A stretch of 64,000 nucleotides of DNA from Sambucus nigra (GCA_949130495.1 OX422213.1:51718284-51782283); one strand, 5' to 3'; numbered from the stretch's first letter, positions 35,943-50,557 are shown. Notes: generated from the sequence alone by a model not told the origin. Translations and numbers: made by a program.

Positions 35943-38790
35943 TGTGTCACCCCACCTAATTAAATATCGGGTGATCAGTCCTTTATAAAATTAAATCAGA
36001 ATACCCAGTTGGTTCAGATTATGCATCACTGTCGAAAACTTTATTATTAAAACTAAACACCTAATATTTAAAAAGGCTGGTGTCAAAATTTTATCTTGAC
36101 ACTAACCATCATCAAATAAGGAAATAAATTAACTAATACAAATCATCCCAAAAACATAAGGAAAGAACTGGCTGAAATAAAATAAAGAATTGGAGTAAAC
36201 ACTTCGAGTCAAAATCCCATACAATAATCCAAAGCCATGAAATAAAAGTCTACTAACAGAATAAAACATCTAAATATCTGAATATAAACTAGGAAGGGAC
36301 GACATGTCCAATTGAAGTAAATAACTGATAGATAAAGGAGAATAGGCTATGAAGCGTCTACTAGCAATGTCCTGTAGCCTCCACAACAGCTACATCTTGG
36401 CAACTGAATGGAATTTCCAAAGTTTGGTGCCCCTGTGGCTGAGCACCTAAAATAAAGGAACAAGAGAAGAGATTTGCAAAAGAAACGGGTCAGAGCCCGA
36501 GTAGAAAACAGTTTAAATATAGCAAGTGCTTAAATTGGTTAATTATCACAAATATTATTCATGTTAACTTCGCGTACTCACTTGAGATGCTCACCTCTCA
36601 TCTAATGTGCACACCTAGCAAGCCCTACTACCCATACTAGTCATGATACTCTGCCTGACTATACGTAGTATAACCACTATGCCGGATAAGATATCTAAAT
36701 AACTCTAAGACTATCTCTATTATTTAGGAACAGGTTCAAGGATGCTTTAACTTATTCTTACAACATTCTTAATGCTCAACTGGTGATCCAATAAGTATAT
36801 ACTTTAATAAAGTGGCCAACATGAAACACAGAATAGTAACTCAACATACACTGCACCCATGGTTAAGAAACCCCTAGTGCTAGGCATACTCGGCTATCTA
36901 GTCCCATTACAACGCTCACACATGAAGGACAACAAGTTCAATCTCTTAGGAACCATTAAAAGATATACACATATTGGAGGCGAACATAGTTCTAAGCCGA
37001 TGGGATACACACATACCTACGCACCCATACGATCGTCAACATTATCGTTCTCACAGATAGCCTGTACCTAGGTTCCATGCTCTAGTGGTACGACTCGAAA
37101 TCCCCCGAAGGCACACAAGATATGGTCGTCCACAACACGCTAACCTCTGTTCGATAGCCAGTAGCTAAGTATGTCATACACATAATATTCCAAGTAATAA
37201 GCATGCACACGACTTATATAACTTATTAGGCGTTCACGCAACCCAATTCCCATAGTACGTAGGTAATATTATCATTTATACTCCCACCGTTATTCATTTA
37301 TATATATTCCCTCTCTCGAACGTACACTCCCTCCTAGATTCTATGATTCTATAAACTTTCCATATTCCGAGCACAATTACACTCTCAACTAAATAATAAC
37401 TCAAAATTTACGTTGCATGATACTCACATAGGTTATTACTTTCACTTGGATAAACCTAGGATGATTTTTAACTCGATCGGACCCTAAAAAACCATTTTGT
37501 AATCTCGTTAGAAGTCAAGGGAGTCTCGTTCGAAAGAAGTTCTCACTTCGAACGAAATTCATCATTTCGTTAGAAGGGTCATTGGAATTCTCGTTGGAAG
37601 TCTCATTCGAACGACCTGGGCAGACCTTGAACGAGAAATCCGGGCAGACCCCTGTTCTTCTCCAAATTTGATTTTTCCAACTTTCGATCTTCAATATCAA
37701 TCCAAAACTCAGCCCAACTCTAATTTAATGCTCCTAAACTATTCCAAAGAGCCCTAAGATACTTTCTAATACAAATTAAAGGTCAAATCCTTGTATACAT
37801 AAATGGAATTCGATAATTTCTTCAATTTCTAATAAATCTCTTAAATATGAACACAGAATTTTAATTGCCCAAAACTCTTATTATAATTCGTGATTAAGAC
37901 ATAATATTCCCAAATTTTAGTAGTCTAACAAAGGCAAAACCTCTACATGCATACCCATCTCCAATTCATAAGGTTTCTTTTCAATTCAATCTAATTTACC
38001 TAAGTTTTCATTGCACCAAGTTTATATCATCAAACCTAAATTAACAGGAACAATATATGCTAAAAGAGGAGCAAGATAAACACTTGGATTGGGATGAATT
38101 TCTAATTCTCGGGTTGAAATTTATATGTGGTTGATCCTCTCGTCGCGATCTACTATTTGGTGTAATTATTTGTGAGAAATCTCCAACTTTTGGCTTTGTT
38201 CTCCAATGGGTTCTCCCTCTATTTATCTCTCTTTCTCACGTAGGTTGCAACTGACAGACCACTAACCCTCGATGTTCCTATTTTAATCCTATTTTAGTCC
38301 ATTTAATTACTCAGAAATCCAAAAAGACTAAAATACCCCTCCGAGGTGTTATTTTGGGCTAAAATGCACCGGACTCCAAATAAAACACTTGAATAGTGTT
38401 TTCTAACTATTTCGACCCTTCCGGACACACTGGCACACTCAAAATATCCATTCGAGTTATATAAAAATAATTTACCATTTTAACCCCCAAAATAGAGAAT
38501 TAACACGACTCATACACACGTCCAAAATAATTATATTTCAACTGTCGTGTATCTCGCCCCCGGCCATATTCTTATTTTCAAAATGATATTACGTTACTCA
38601 CTACGTAATGTTCAACATAATTATAATTTGACATAATTATTTTTTATAATTACCAACTCTCGTCACGGCAGTAATTATTAACCTTAAAATCGGATTAATT
38701 ATAAATTAAATTTTCTCCCTTAAATTAATTAATCCAAATCTCCATAATTTCCTAATAAAATAAATATGCATAAAAATACGAGGTATTACA
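35943..38790 (-). repeat. Solo Tekay-like LTR (TSD gtaat)
   Basis: Starts tgtaatacctc (minus, 38790), ends ggtgacaca (35943). Perfect flanking duplication gtaat (35938-35942 and 38791-38795), so this is a true solo LTR formed by recombination between two LTRs. It has a TATA-like ataaatagagg (about 38217-38227), a donor-like site mutated to CCAAGTG (38097-38091), the ctgac box (near 36486-36490), acceptor attttag|gtgc (36447), and a CGTTCGAACG-type array (37503-37635). It lies between two parts of Tat gag. Confidence 0.95.
37503..37635. repeat. CGTTCGAACG-type palindromic array in LTR
   Basis: About eight variants of ctcgttcgaa/ttcgaacgaa/cgttagaag spaced 13-25 bases, with gggcagacc spacers at the end. 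Confidence 0.8.
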
Positions 38791-38795
38791 GTAAT

Positions 38796-39957
38796 GGATG
38801 GATGTTCAAGGGTTTGATGAGGTTTTAGCTCAAAAAGGCCTGTAAACTTTGGACAGGGGAAAAGAGAATGGAGCTGAGTGTACTTTTTCTTAGTAGGATT
38901 AGGGAGACTTTTTGGTGCCCATGAGGTAGCACGTTAGGAAATGTTGTTGATGGTTAAGACTGTAGCACTAGCAGGATACTAATGCTTTTGGGGAACGAAT
39001 TGCTCGGCTATTTTCTTTAGCTCATATTTGACTTTGTTCACATCTTCCTTAATTTTTACACCACAATCTCGGAGGGCTCAGAAGTGTGGGTAATATTATC
39101 CTCCCATTAATGCTCATATATGAGGCAACAAGTTCTTCTTCACAATACTAACTTGTTCCTCCTCGGAGGGTCTGTTGGTTATGGTATCAACTTTCTCTCT
39201 CTGCCTCCCTATGAAGCTACCAACTATTTCCCCAAGGTTCTGCTTAAGAAGCTCTAGACTGCGATGCGTAACCTCTAGCTCCTCGTTCTACTTGTACTGA
39301 GACATGAATTCTCGAGCCACATCTTCCCAAATACGGATTCTAGATCCTTCGAGGGACAGAAACCAACAAAGTGCGCTTTCTTTCAAGGTCTGCTAGAACA
39401 TCCGAGCCAATATCTCTTCATAGGCACCAAGGAGGGTCATGACTCGGTTATATCTTCGAAGGTGAACAATTGAGTGTTAGTTTTATCCTAACTTCTCAAT
39501 GTTTGGCATCTTGAAATTCTATGAAAGTCGAGCTTTGGGATAGGGAGACATATGGGTATAGTCCATGTAGTTCCAAAATATCTTGACTTGGTCAAACTTC
39601 TTTATTAGTAGCTTGAGGTTTTCCTTGACCCTGTTCATTTCCTCCTCCGTAGGATCCGTGGGTACTGAAAGGTTAGCCCTGGTTGGGAAAGTATCAAAAT
39701 AGGGAGCTGAGCTAGTAGTGGCCCATTGGTAGGTGGGGCACGTGAAACATGTTGATACTCTTCTAGGACCCAAACAGGTTCGATAATGGGTGGACTCATG
39801 GAACGAGGAAAGATAACCTCTGGTTCTTTGGGAATATGCGCCCGGTGACGCTGATTCTCATGACTTCGGTCTGAAGGTTGTCAATCTTGGCACTTAGGTG
39901 GACTAAGACAGTCATCAGATCGGGATGCACATTTGGTGATTAGTCAGTGTTATTCAT
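38796..39957 (-). pseudogene. Tat-lineage Gag N-terminal and capsid region
   Basis: The start is the ATG at 39957-39955, followed at once by a stop (MNNTD then TAA). The readable part includes NFKMPNIEKLG, HLRRYNRVMTLLGAYEEILA, RMFQQTLKESALCWFLSLEG, DVAREFMSQYK and SFIGRQREKVDTITNRPSEE, matching the retrotransposon-gag domain of the Tat group. Further down, WAPKSLPNPTKKKYTQLHSL precedes the solo LTR. At least six stops break it. A Pro-rich/Glu-rich lead (39773-39519, PTDPTEEEMNRVKENLKLL) precedes the capsid. Confidence 0.85.
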
Positions 39958-40586
<629 letters not shown>

Positions 40587-41110
40587 GGTTTTGTGACAAA
40601 CTGCCCAATTAAATATCGGGTGATCATTCCTTTATAAAATTTATAACAGAATGTTCGGTTGGTTCATTCTTAGCATCACTGTCAAAAACTTAAATCCAAT
40701 TAATTACCTAACATTTAATTAAGCTAGTGTCAAAGCATTTTCTAAATAAACTTGAAACCAATTAGTTCATTTAATTTATGAACATATGATTACAAACCAT
40801 ACACAAGAGATGAGTGCTGAATGAAACAAATACTGAATAATTAAGACTGGATAAAACCTTCCAATTCAAAGTCACAAACCAAACCCTAATAAATACTCAA
40901 TCCAACTGAAAAGAACTACAAGGGAAACTGAGTACAACCCCACTAATGAGAATGGGAGACACATGCCCGGACTGAAATATCTGAACTAGGAACTGAATGA
41001 AATGAGAGAAGCGTCTAATCTCAATGACCCGCAACTTCCACAACAGCTGCAGCTCGACAAACCATCCAAGTATCTAAAATCAGTGTCCCTGTGGATGGGC
41101 ACCAGTACTA

Positions 41111-41113
<3 letters not shown>

Positions 41114-41193
<80 letters not shown>
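41114..41193. repeat. (TA)n microsatellite inside solo LTR
   Basis: About 40 units; the same site carries 16-33 bases of TA in the two paired elements and none in three other LTRs. Confidence 0.98.
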
Positions 41194-41194
<1 letters not shown>

Positions 41195-42504
41195 CAAAAG
41201 AGAGAAGAGATGTAAGAGATGGGTCAGAGCCCGATGTTTTAAAAAGATTTATTAGCAAGTATTTAAAACTGCATTAAAGCAAGAATTATATGCATGTTAG
41301 TTCGAACTCTCAATGAGATTCTCACCTCTCAACTAGTGTGCACGCCTAACGCACATCTAATCCATCCTAGCCATCTGACACACGTCTAACTAGTAAAAGT
41401 CTTATCCTTCTATTTACCCCTCGTAGTAGTATTCCGTATTTGATCTCAACATTTATCATTTAGATAAGTGTTATCACACTAAAATCAAGTATTCACTATT
41501 TACTTTAGAGAAGGTTTCACTACCTTAATAGTCTGCAATTATTCCATTATAAATATACCACAAGCATACATATATATATCCCTCACTATATTATATATAT
41601 GTATTAACACAATCTTAATAGCCTACAATTATAGCATTGTAAGTATAACAAAAGTATACATATATATCCGTCACTATTATATATATATATACTAACACAG
41701 CACCCCAAGGATACACCTGTAGTACATTGCATACTCTGCTATCATGTCCAGGTACATCTCGTACTCAAATAAGGAATATCGATTCGAAAATCTCCCACGA
41801 ACCATATAAACAAATCACACATAATGGCGGCGAACATAGTTCACATACCTATGGGTCACGCACATACCTACGCTCCTATAGTCAACTGACTTATCAACTC
41901 ATAAATAAGTCTTCATAGTCCTATGTTCTGAGATATAAGTCAAATATCCATCCAAAGGTCACTCAGGATAAGACCGTCTCTATACAACCCCCCGCGATAG
42001 CAAGCAACTTGGTATGTCATACACAAAATATATCAAATATAGGTATACACACAACCCATCAAATCAAATGGTATACACACAGACCAAATGTCATATTCCA
42101 TACGTAGTATTACCATCACTAAATACTATGTACGTATTTTAAACTACGATATTCCCTCTCTCGTAATATATACAAGGATAATATATCACCCGAAAACCCT
42201 TAATACATAATCATAAGAAGTCCCAAACGTAACCACTAATTTTTATTCTTATAAGTTCCATATCGTTAGAACTAATATCATAAGTATTTATCACTTAATA
42301 CTCTCAACGGATTTACAATTACGATTATCTCTATCTTGTAATCTACAAGGTAAACTCACCATCCCTAATGTTTAAATCATTACACCTAAACAAGTCCCAA
42401 TAATTCTGCACTATTCTGGGTTCATCGGACACTGGTTTTCCTCACTCAAATTAACCGTTTACTAAAATAGGGGAAAAATAAGAAATTCCCTAAAAAATAG
42501 AAAT

Positions 42505-42652
42505 GTCGCTCGAACCAGAAGACCATCTCGCTTGAACGACTTCCACATGTCGCACGAATGACTTCGCGCGACAACCCTACCTCGCTAGAACTACTTCGCG
42601 CGAGATACTGATCTCGCTCGAACGATACCCTTCGCGCGACATCTCGCGACCT
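42505..42652. repeat. CGCTCGAACGA / CGCGCGAAG palindromic array in LTR
   Basis: About nine variant words (gtcgctcgaacc, ctcgcttgaacg, cttcgcgcga, ctcgctcgaacg and so on) over 148 bases. Confidence 0.8.
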
Positions 42653-43452
42653 GGGCTATTTCGTCTTCAATCTTAGACAACCTCGTTTTCACCATTTTTC
42701 AACCCTAAAACCTCTAAAATATCATCCCAAACTCCAATCAATCAGTCCCAAATTGAATCCTAACAATTATAAATGAATTCTAACAACTTAGAATCATTAA
42801 ATCATCCACATAATTCAAAATCCCCAATTTATGATCTAGAACCCTAGTTCTTAAATTGATATGCATAACTTCTAAATTAAACCCATATTTGTTTATAAAA
42901 ATTAACATAATTTCATAGGCATCATCTTATCTACATATGGGATTCAAATTCTTATCAAATCAACCCTAGGTTATGATATAGTTCTCCAATTTCATCCAAA
43001 TTAACTTTCATAACAATGGTTTATTAACCTAGACTAACATGAACACAATTATTGCTAAAGAAAGCAAGCAATAAACACTTGCCTTGATTTCAAAGGTCTG
43101 ATCCGTTGCCTACAGACTCAACGGTGCACTCGAAATGATCATACGAGTTACTTAAAAATAATTCACCTTTTTATTCCACTTAATTAGCCCTGACACGACT
43201 CACACGCGTGTCCCCGACTTAATATACCCAAATGTTGTAGTTCTCTCTCATGACAAGTTATATAAACTTGTCATTCCATATTACTTATTCTCACAGTAAT
43301 ATTAATAATTACTAACTTCTCATCACGCTAGTAAATATTCAAATTTAATCCGAATTAATAATTAATTCTCACATTTTAATTTAATTAATCCCACAATAAT
43401 AATAAATCACATAATTATTTAAATCTTCGAAAATACGGGGTATTACAGGTTT

Positions 43453-44287
43453 ATGCAAATATTGGGTTAGTGAAAGGGTTCCCCCCTTTGGCATGATTTC
43501 CACGATATACCTCTTACCTAAGGGTAATCATTCATCGGTACGTGTGGACAAGCCATTTGATATACATGAGTGTACATGAATTTCCTCACTATATACCTCG
43601 TGGGGAATATACATGTGAGAGTAAATTTGATATACTCGATATATGTGAACGAATTTACAGTTATAAACCTCCCATCGTGAGTTCAATCAAGCGGTACGAT
43701 GCAGGGGAACCATTCGATATACGTCAAAGGTACGAGGCCAATGGAAGGTGAGAGTCATATCGCTTAAGCTAACTGCGACTCAGAGTACTAGTCCCCGTCA
43801 CAAGGTGACCCCCGGTATGGGATAAAATTTTGGTCAATATAGTCATGCTCTTGGTGATGTAGTGTGTAAAAATGCATGAGTCTTAATTAATATATTATGG
43901 AGAAAGAGTTTTTTATCATTTTTTATTGGCATGATGAGTAAACCGAATACTACACTAATGAGGAGCATATATAAGTATTATGAAAAGTAAATCTGGCATG
44001 AAGACTATACTATGCATAGATACAGGTGAGTGAGTAGGTGACATGGGAATATATAAGTGAGTGTGTGTAGTAGTGAACCTATATGTGGATCAACTACAAG
44101 TGATGTGTGATATGTGTAAATGAACATATATACAAGTGTAGGAAGTAATTGCGTGCTAGTGAAGCCTACACATGGATATTCTAAGTGGTGTGTGAAGCAC
44201 GTGAATGTAAAAGAAACTAAGTGTAAGTGTGTGAAGTTTACATGGAGAGTATATACAAGTGTGTGAAGTGTATAAGTGAGTGGAAAT

Positions 44288-44355
<68 letters not shown>

Positions 44356-44459
44356 ATAATAAGTAGTATAATGTTTGACACCATTCAATAAGTTGACAAG
44401 CTAAGTAGAGGTGAGGATGAAGCCAACAAGGCAATGATCCAATGGTTGAGATTAATTAT
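43453..44459. other. Tat leader remainder, GTG-rich degenerate repeats and (TA)n
   Basis: No gene recognised. 44020-44290 is built of degenerate gtgtgtgaagtgta-like words. A (TA)n run follows at 44291-44352, then (AAT)n to 44361. By position it is 5' untranslated leader of the Tat element between gag and the PBS. Confidence 0.5.
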
Positions 44460-46414
44460 TCATGTACTACCTAATTTTCCCCTTAAAAATTGAGTTCCCC
44501 CTCATTTTAACAATCCAATTTATTTGTCCATCCTCTTCAAAATTCAAAAACAAGGGTAAAATATTATTATACCATTTTGTTCACACTTTTCTTACTCTCT
44601 CTCCCCGTCCCATTACTTCCCCCCAGATATTCTCTCTTCTCTCTCTTCAGCTTCTCTTCGCGACCTTTCTCTATGTGATGCCTTTCTCAAGTGACCTCTC
44701 TCTTTCTCTATTATGCTACAGTTTTATACGCCAACTATTTTTTATTTGTAGTTCTGATACAGCTCAATAGATCGAATAATCACCACAAACCATTGCACAC
44801 ACAAATATCTGAAGACTTTAAACCATCTTTTGTTTTTTTTGTCCGTCTGTTTCTTTTGGTACGAATTATTGGGTAGAAATTGGTAATTTAATGTTTCTTC
44901 GTTTAGGGTTTTGGTTTTGTGTTTAACATAAGTTTATCAATCGAATGATTTTTTATTTTGGTTTTGAGTTTTTTATACACAAATGTTTAGGGTTTAGGGC
45001 ATAAATCTTTTGATTTATAAAATTTAAGTTAAAAACTAATGAAATCTGCATCTTATATTCGATTATGGGTAGGAATTGCCAGGTTGGGAGGTCAAAGAAG
45101 AGAGACTGTATGATATTAGGGTTTGCAGAGGTTTCCATTTATATTAGAAGGCATACATTTTCGTTATTAGGGTTTTTTGGACTATTAAGATAACATTGAA
45201 TAATCTGACCATCTCATTTGGAATCCTATATGCTTGACAAAATGCTAAAGTGATCAATTATAGTTATATTTTCGTTCATTAATGTCAAGGAAGCAACATT
45301 TCTTTTTTCTTCTTGCAAGTACAGTAAGCCTGTATATATTTTTGTATGTTGTAAACATAGTTTATATCTATAAGGAGAACATCTTTTGTATGGGATTGAA
45401 TCATGTTTTTTTAAAGTTGATATTTGGACCCTATTATAGATATGTAATATTTATATTATTTGATATTAGAAAAATGGTATTATCTTATCAATGCTTATTT
45501 TTGTGTTTCTTTTATATTTTCATGAAGTATAAAGAACTATTATTTGAATTTATGCATATCTTTCAAGTTGCTCATCTTTGTATTAGTTTTTTTGAGGGTG
45601 CTATAGTCACAATGTAACTACCTCAATGTTGGTTGGAGATACTACGCCTGTAACAATGTCTTTTGGAGGTTTTATAATTTGTACAAGTCATTAAAGCATA
45701 AAATTAGCTTTAGTTTTTGTTTTAATAATAATTAGCCTTAGTGTTTGTAATGCTCAGATTTATGTTTGATGGATGGTAATGTATTGTCTGTTAGATCTAT
45801 AATGTTTGTGTGTTGGATCATTAATGTTTGTTTTTAATAGAGGTAAGGAATATGGCTCTGTATGGTTGATAATTTTCAGTTGGACAATCCCATGACTAAT
45901 TTCAATGGCATGGTTCATGATGGATCGTTGGATACCTAACAACAAATGTGGAATCATTATTATCTATTCTTAAATTGGCTAATTCTTGAATATAATGAAT
46001 GTGTTTTTGTTGCTCCATATTGCATGTGCTTGAGGTGATGCTACATTCCAATTTTATGTTGAATATCGTATTCCTTATATGATTTCGGTTCATTATTGGA
46101 TTGGTTCAAATGCAGGTTTGGATTGGGAGATTAATTACAAACAACGTGGTGTATTTTCCAGGTTGAAGGTATTTTTGAGTACTTATTTGGGGTTTAGTTT
46201 CAAAGTTTTCCTAGATTTAAAATGTTATTTTTTGTGTGTACGAAAATGAGTACAATCTTTTATCATCTGATCATGTTTAGTCTCTTGAGTAATTAATACA
46301 ATAATGAGAACTAATTATAAACACTAAACTAATAATTATAGTTAATGGATAAGATTAACTTTTTAAATGATATGGATTGCACAGATAGTGTGAGCGTTTG
46401 AGTGGGAAAACAAT

Positions 46415-47090
46415 GACAGGGAGCAAGATTGATTTGAAGTGGTAAAAAATTCTCCGAATAAACAAGTGGATGGGGTCCCTAAATTGGCAGAAAGAACAAA
46501 TAATGCAGGGAATATTATAGAGGAAGAGGAAGATGATATTGAAGTGATTGAACAAGCTTTAATAGTTGACCATAATCTTAAGATGTTGTCCCGTGATCAT
46601 CAATCGAAAGGAATGAACACAAATGGTGGGAAGCAAAAAGAGGTAGAGAAACATGAAATTGAACTGTTAGAATAAGATGTTATGGAGGATTGCAATATTA
46701 TAATGTTGAGACCCGTTCCTAAAGCCAAAATAGTTAACCCAAATTTTATTCAGGAGTTTATTAACAAAATCAAATAGTAAATGTTGAAAAGGAGTAAGTA
46801 AAGGTCATAGACAATTCTAATTTATCACGTAGAGGGACTAATTTTCCTGTAAAGTATGCAATGTCTCTTTATGATAGAATGTGCCCATCAGATTCAGAAA
46901 ACCAGTTGAGATTCAACACCCCTTATATTGAAGATTTATTACTTTTTTCCAAGTTGGAGAAACAAAAAAAGAAAAAGGCTGCGATACTAATAATCTGAAG
47001 ATTACTCAAGAAACAGTCACCAATCCCGTGTCTAAAAAGAAAGGTGGTAATAGGGGTATTAAGGTCAATGACCCTATATTTTTCTGTTGT
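46415..47090 (+). pseudogene. Captured gene fragment of unknown family
   Basis: Lys/Glu-rich coding-like pieces: MTGSKIDLKW (46412), then 46439-46675 (PNKQVDGVPKLAERTNNAGN, IIEEEEDDIEVIEQALIVDH), a stop, VPKAKIVNPNFIQEFINKIK (about 46711), and, after a frame change, FPVKYAMSLYDRMCPSDSEN leading to a Lys-rich run near 46965. I do not recognise the family. The charged composition and C-terminal basic run suggest a nuclear protein. It sits in the Helitron upstream of the bromodomain piece and might belong to the same or a different captured gene. Confidence 0.4.
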
Positions 47091-48103
47091 AATACCATTA
47101 TTCTTACGTTCTGTACTACCCTGAATAGAATACTACTTTAGTAATAGTCTAAAAGCTGAGATTTTTTTATTATCAATCAACTGTTGGGGCATTATTTTGA
47201 TTTCAATACTCTATATAATTCTACTTTGGTAACTTTTTTATTTTAGTATTCTTTTGGTTTTAATTTAGATTTTGGATTTTGTATTGGCAATTTCATTTTT
47301 GCTCAGAAGATATGTTCAATTTCATTTCTGATTAGATATCTTCAATTGTGGATTATGCGTGGCTAGAAGAGCATTGCGCAGGAAGCCTGTCAACATTGTA
47401 TGCTTTGGAGATATAATTCGTCTAATTTTTCAAGGAGCAGGTGTGGAGGAGCAGGTATGGTGGTTGAAATAACATAAGATATGTATTAAAAGCCATCCTC
47501 AAATTTACCCATGGATGTGGTCAAACCAACATGAAGAATCTTAGATGATTTTTTGGCTTTTCCTGTATTAACTTATGTGGAAAAATGTGACACCCAGACT
47601 AATTAAATACCGGGTAGCTACTCCTTTATTAAATTAAATCAAAACGCCAAGTTGGCTCAGTTAATAGCATCACTGTCGAAAACATTTTATTATTACTAAC
47701 CACCTAGTATTTAAAAAGTAAGTTGCCAAATTTTAATTAAAGTCTGAATAACATGCAATAACGATTTAAAGCAAGAGTAATAACACCATTCACCATAATG
47801 AAGTAAATAAAATAACCGTCACATGATATAAATAAATCTGGAGGAAAAACTCCTCATAACACAATCCCACAACTGAAGTAAATAATGAAATACTGAATAC
47901 TGAAAGAATACATGCCAAAGTCTAAAACTGAAATGGAAATGTATCTAATAGAATTTGGGCAACATGCCCTACAACTGAGGAATACTGAATAAGGAATCCA
48001 AATGATATAAGCGTCTAAAAGCAAATCCCTGTAGCTTCCACAAGCAGCTACAGCTCGTCATCAGAATGAGGATCCTATGCATGGTGACCTTGTGGCTGGG
48101 CAC

Positions 48104-49834
48104 CTAAAATGGTTTTACAAAAAGATAGATTTGAAAGCAAACGGGTCAGAGCCCGAATGTGGAGATATTTTAAAAACCTGCAAGTGCTTTAAAAACATTT
48201 AAAACAGTATATGCAAAATACATGTTAGGACGTGCTCTCACATGAGATATTCACCTCTCGTTTAACTGTGCACTCCTAACGTTCCTGTGCCCATTCATGT
48301 GTTATCTCATAACTATCTAAAGAGTTTCTAACACTTCTACTCGGTTCACGTTATAAGTTCCATCATTAACAATTAACTAGAAAGTTCTACTTTAATTCTC
48401 GAATTCCCAATTATTAACAAAACCATTTATTGATAAAAGCTCTCTCTTTTTATCTTTTCAAAACATTACCATAACTATACTCACAATTTAACATAGTAAA
48501 TTCCTTCTCATTTAACCGTATATTTTCACAACATAAATATACAATATAAGCACCCAAAGGCTAAGCTGCGGTGCACACATACTCTGCTATCCATCCCGGT
48601 ACATCACGTACATAAGGATCACACATTCCGAATCTCTCAGGAATTGTTCAGATAACAACATCACAAATAGTGGAGGCGAACACAGTCACCATCACATGGG
48701 TCACGCACATGCCTACGCTCCCATGATCAGCAGACTTATTAATATAACAATAAGTCCTTCTATGACCTATGTTCATCGAGGTAACCAATCTAAATCCGGG
48801 CAACACAAGGATAAGAAGGCCCTAAGAGAACGTAAACCTCCCGTGATAGCAAGTATGGTAGGTATGTCATACACATAAGATTATATACTAAGCATTCACA
48901 CATCCTAGATATCTCAATATTAATAAAGGTATACTCTACATCATTATACCATTATTCCAAATTCATATATTTCAAGTACCCCGATAATATATAAATTAAA
49001 TAGTCGACACGTTTCACGTCGTAATTTCTTAAACTTAAAACCTATCTCAAATAGACTATTAAGTTCCCATTATTCTCACATATAACGCCTTTACACCTAA
49101 GGTCTTTACTTCTGCCCCAAACCTTATTTCATCAAATTATTCAAATTTGTACTATTAATCCAAATATTATTTCACTTATCGAATTTCATTAATTTAGAAT
49201 AATCCTCAAATTAAATTTCAATTAAGGTCCAATCTCATAATCATGCCTACTGGTCTTCCTTAAGGTTAAGGGTATTCATAATGTCTCCAATAATATTAAT
49301 CAAGGGTTAACACCATTAAAATTCAATTAAGGAAAAACTTTATTCATTCTGGGAAGGTCGATCGATCTATGGTGGTCGATCGATCGACTGATGAATGTCG
49401 ATCGATCGATTGCACCAGGTCTGTTACGGACTGCTTCGTTTTGCAGTTACAGTTTCGTTCCAAAACTCCATTTTTAAGCATGAAACTCCAAGACAAGGTT
49501 ACTATAACATTATACTATCATCCTACAACAGTATTAACATTCTAAGTCCCATAATTCATCATTTTAAGGCTTAGTTTAGATCAAAACTACATCAAAATAA
49601 TTTCCAGAATTCTTCCATTCAAGAATATCATTAAACTTCTTCTAATACCACTTTTAGATCATCAAGGTTCTGTTTATAACATATAAATTCGTCCAGAATA
49701 TACTACATGCAATTCCTACATAAATCATGGCCTTTAACTTCCAATTCATGGGTCTAATTTATCTCCAAAAATCAATTTCGAAAATTCCTAAACATGGAAA
49801 CATATCTTGAATCAAAAGAGTTTAAATCACTTGC
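48104..49834 (-). other. Candidate GC-AG intron inside a solo LTR
   Basis: AAG|GCAAGTG, CTGAC in gggctctgacccg, pyrimidine-rich tract without any TA repeat, ATTTTAG|GTG. Confidence 0.5.
49357..49410. repeat. TCGATCGATCGA palindromic array in LTR
   Basis: Three tcgatcga-type blocks separated by 14-17 bases, followed by the caggtctg spacer seen at 20075 and 27244. Confidence 0.9.
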
Positions 49835-50557
49835 CTTCATTTATCTCAGAATTTGGTGTAGAATCTTGAAGTTAGGTTGTTCTCCCTCTGTTTTTCTGCA
49901 AAATTCTCTTCCTTCTCTCTCTCTCTCAAGCTCTTCCCAAGGTTTCCTTCTCTCTCTCTCTCAAGCTCTTCCCAAGGTTGAAGATAATGGAGTATGGAGG
50001 TGTGTTATGGTTTTTGGTAAGTTAGAATGGTATATCAACTTCTCCCGTAGCCCATGTTGTCACATAGTGTAGTTAGTGGGTTAAGTGGGTTAAGGAAATA
50101 GTCAGATTGTAATTTCTATTTTCGTCACTTTTTAATTCCCAAAAATGTAAATTACCAAAATACCCTTTATGATGCCGGTATGGCCCAAAAATACCCCGGG
50201 ACCCAAACTAAACTTCCGGCTAGTGTTTTCTGACTATCTCGACCCTTCTGGACCCGTTGGCGCACTCAAAACGACCATACGGTTAATGGAACTAAAATTC
50301 ACTTTTTAATTTAATAACGAAATACCATGACGTGGCGGTCACACGCGTCAAGCAAAATTCCCAAATTGCCGTATTTAAATCTCACGACAATTTCAATATT
50401 ACCAATATTCATATACTGCCAAGTCTACACATTATAATAAAATACTAACTCACATCTCGTTAATATTTTTATCCGGATTAATTTCCAATTAATAGACATT
50501 TAATTCAATTAATCCCCAAAAATAAATATCACAGAAAATACGGGGTATTACAAAAAA

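Larger units (their letters stand above)
40592..43447 (-). repeat. Solo Tekay-like LTR (TSD ggttt), promoter-deleted
   Basis: Starts tgtaatacccc (minus, 43447), ends ttgtcaca (40592). Perfect TSD ggttt (40587-40591, 43448-43452). The donor-like aag|gcaagtg (43082) lies only 365 bases from the LTR start, against about 690 in most copies: the segment that should hold the TATA and first-exon region is missing near 43090-43130. A CGCTCGAACGA/CGCGCGAAG array is at 42505-42652. A (TA)n of about 80 bases (41114-41193) sits between pyrimidine tract and acceptor, and the acceptor has changed to ttag|tactggtg. Confidence 0.95.
47586..50552 (-). repeat. Solo Tekay-like LTR (TSD aaaaa) nested in the Helitron
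   Basis: Starts tgtaatacccc (minus, 50552), ends gggtgtcaca (47586); flanks aaaaa (47581-47585, 50553-50557). Donor-like aag|gcaagtg at 49834, ctgac near 48150, acceptor attttag|gtgcc at 48104, TCGATCGATCGA array 49357-49410. A 40-base direct duplication in the predicted first-exon zone (ttctctctctctctcaagctcttcccaagg type) is at about 49915-49980. Confidence 0.95.

Noticed and set aside
41002..41277. Open frames on both strands with Ile-Tyr repeats
   Set aside because: Translation of a (TA)n tract inside an LTR; the same applies near 5999, 18690, 44291 and 57155.
44580..44770. Intact host gene promoter and first exon
   Set aside because: Gene-like CT-rich leader and ATG exist, but the following reading frames are broken and the segment lies within Helitron boundaries; better explained as captured DNA.
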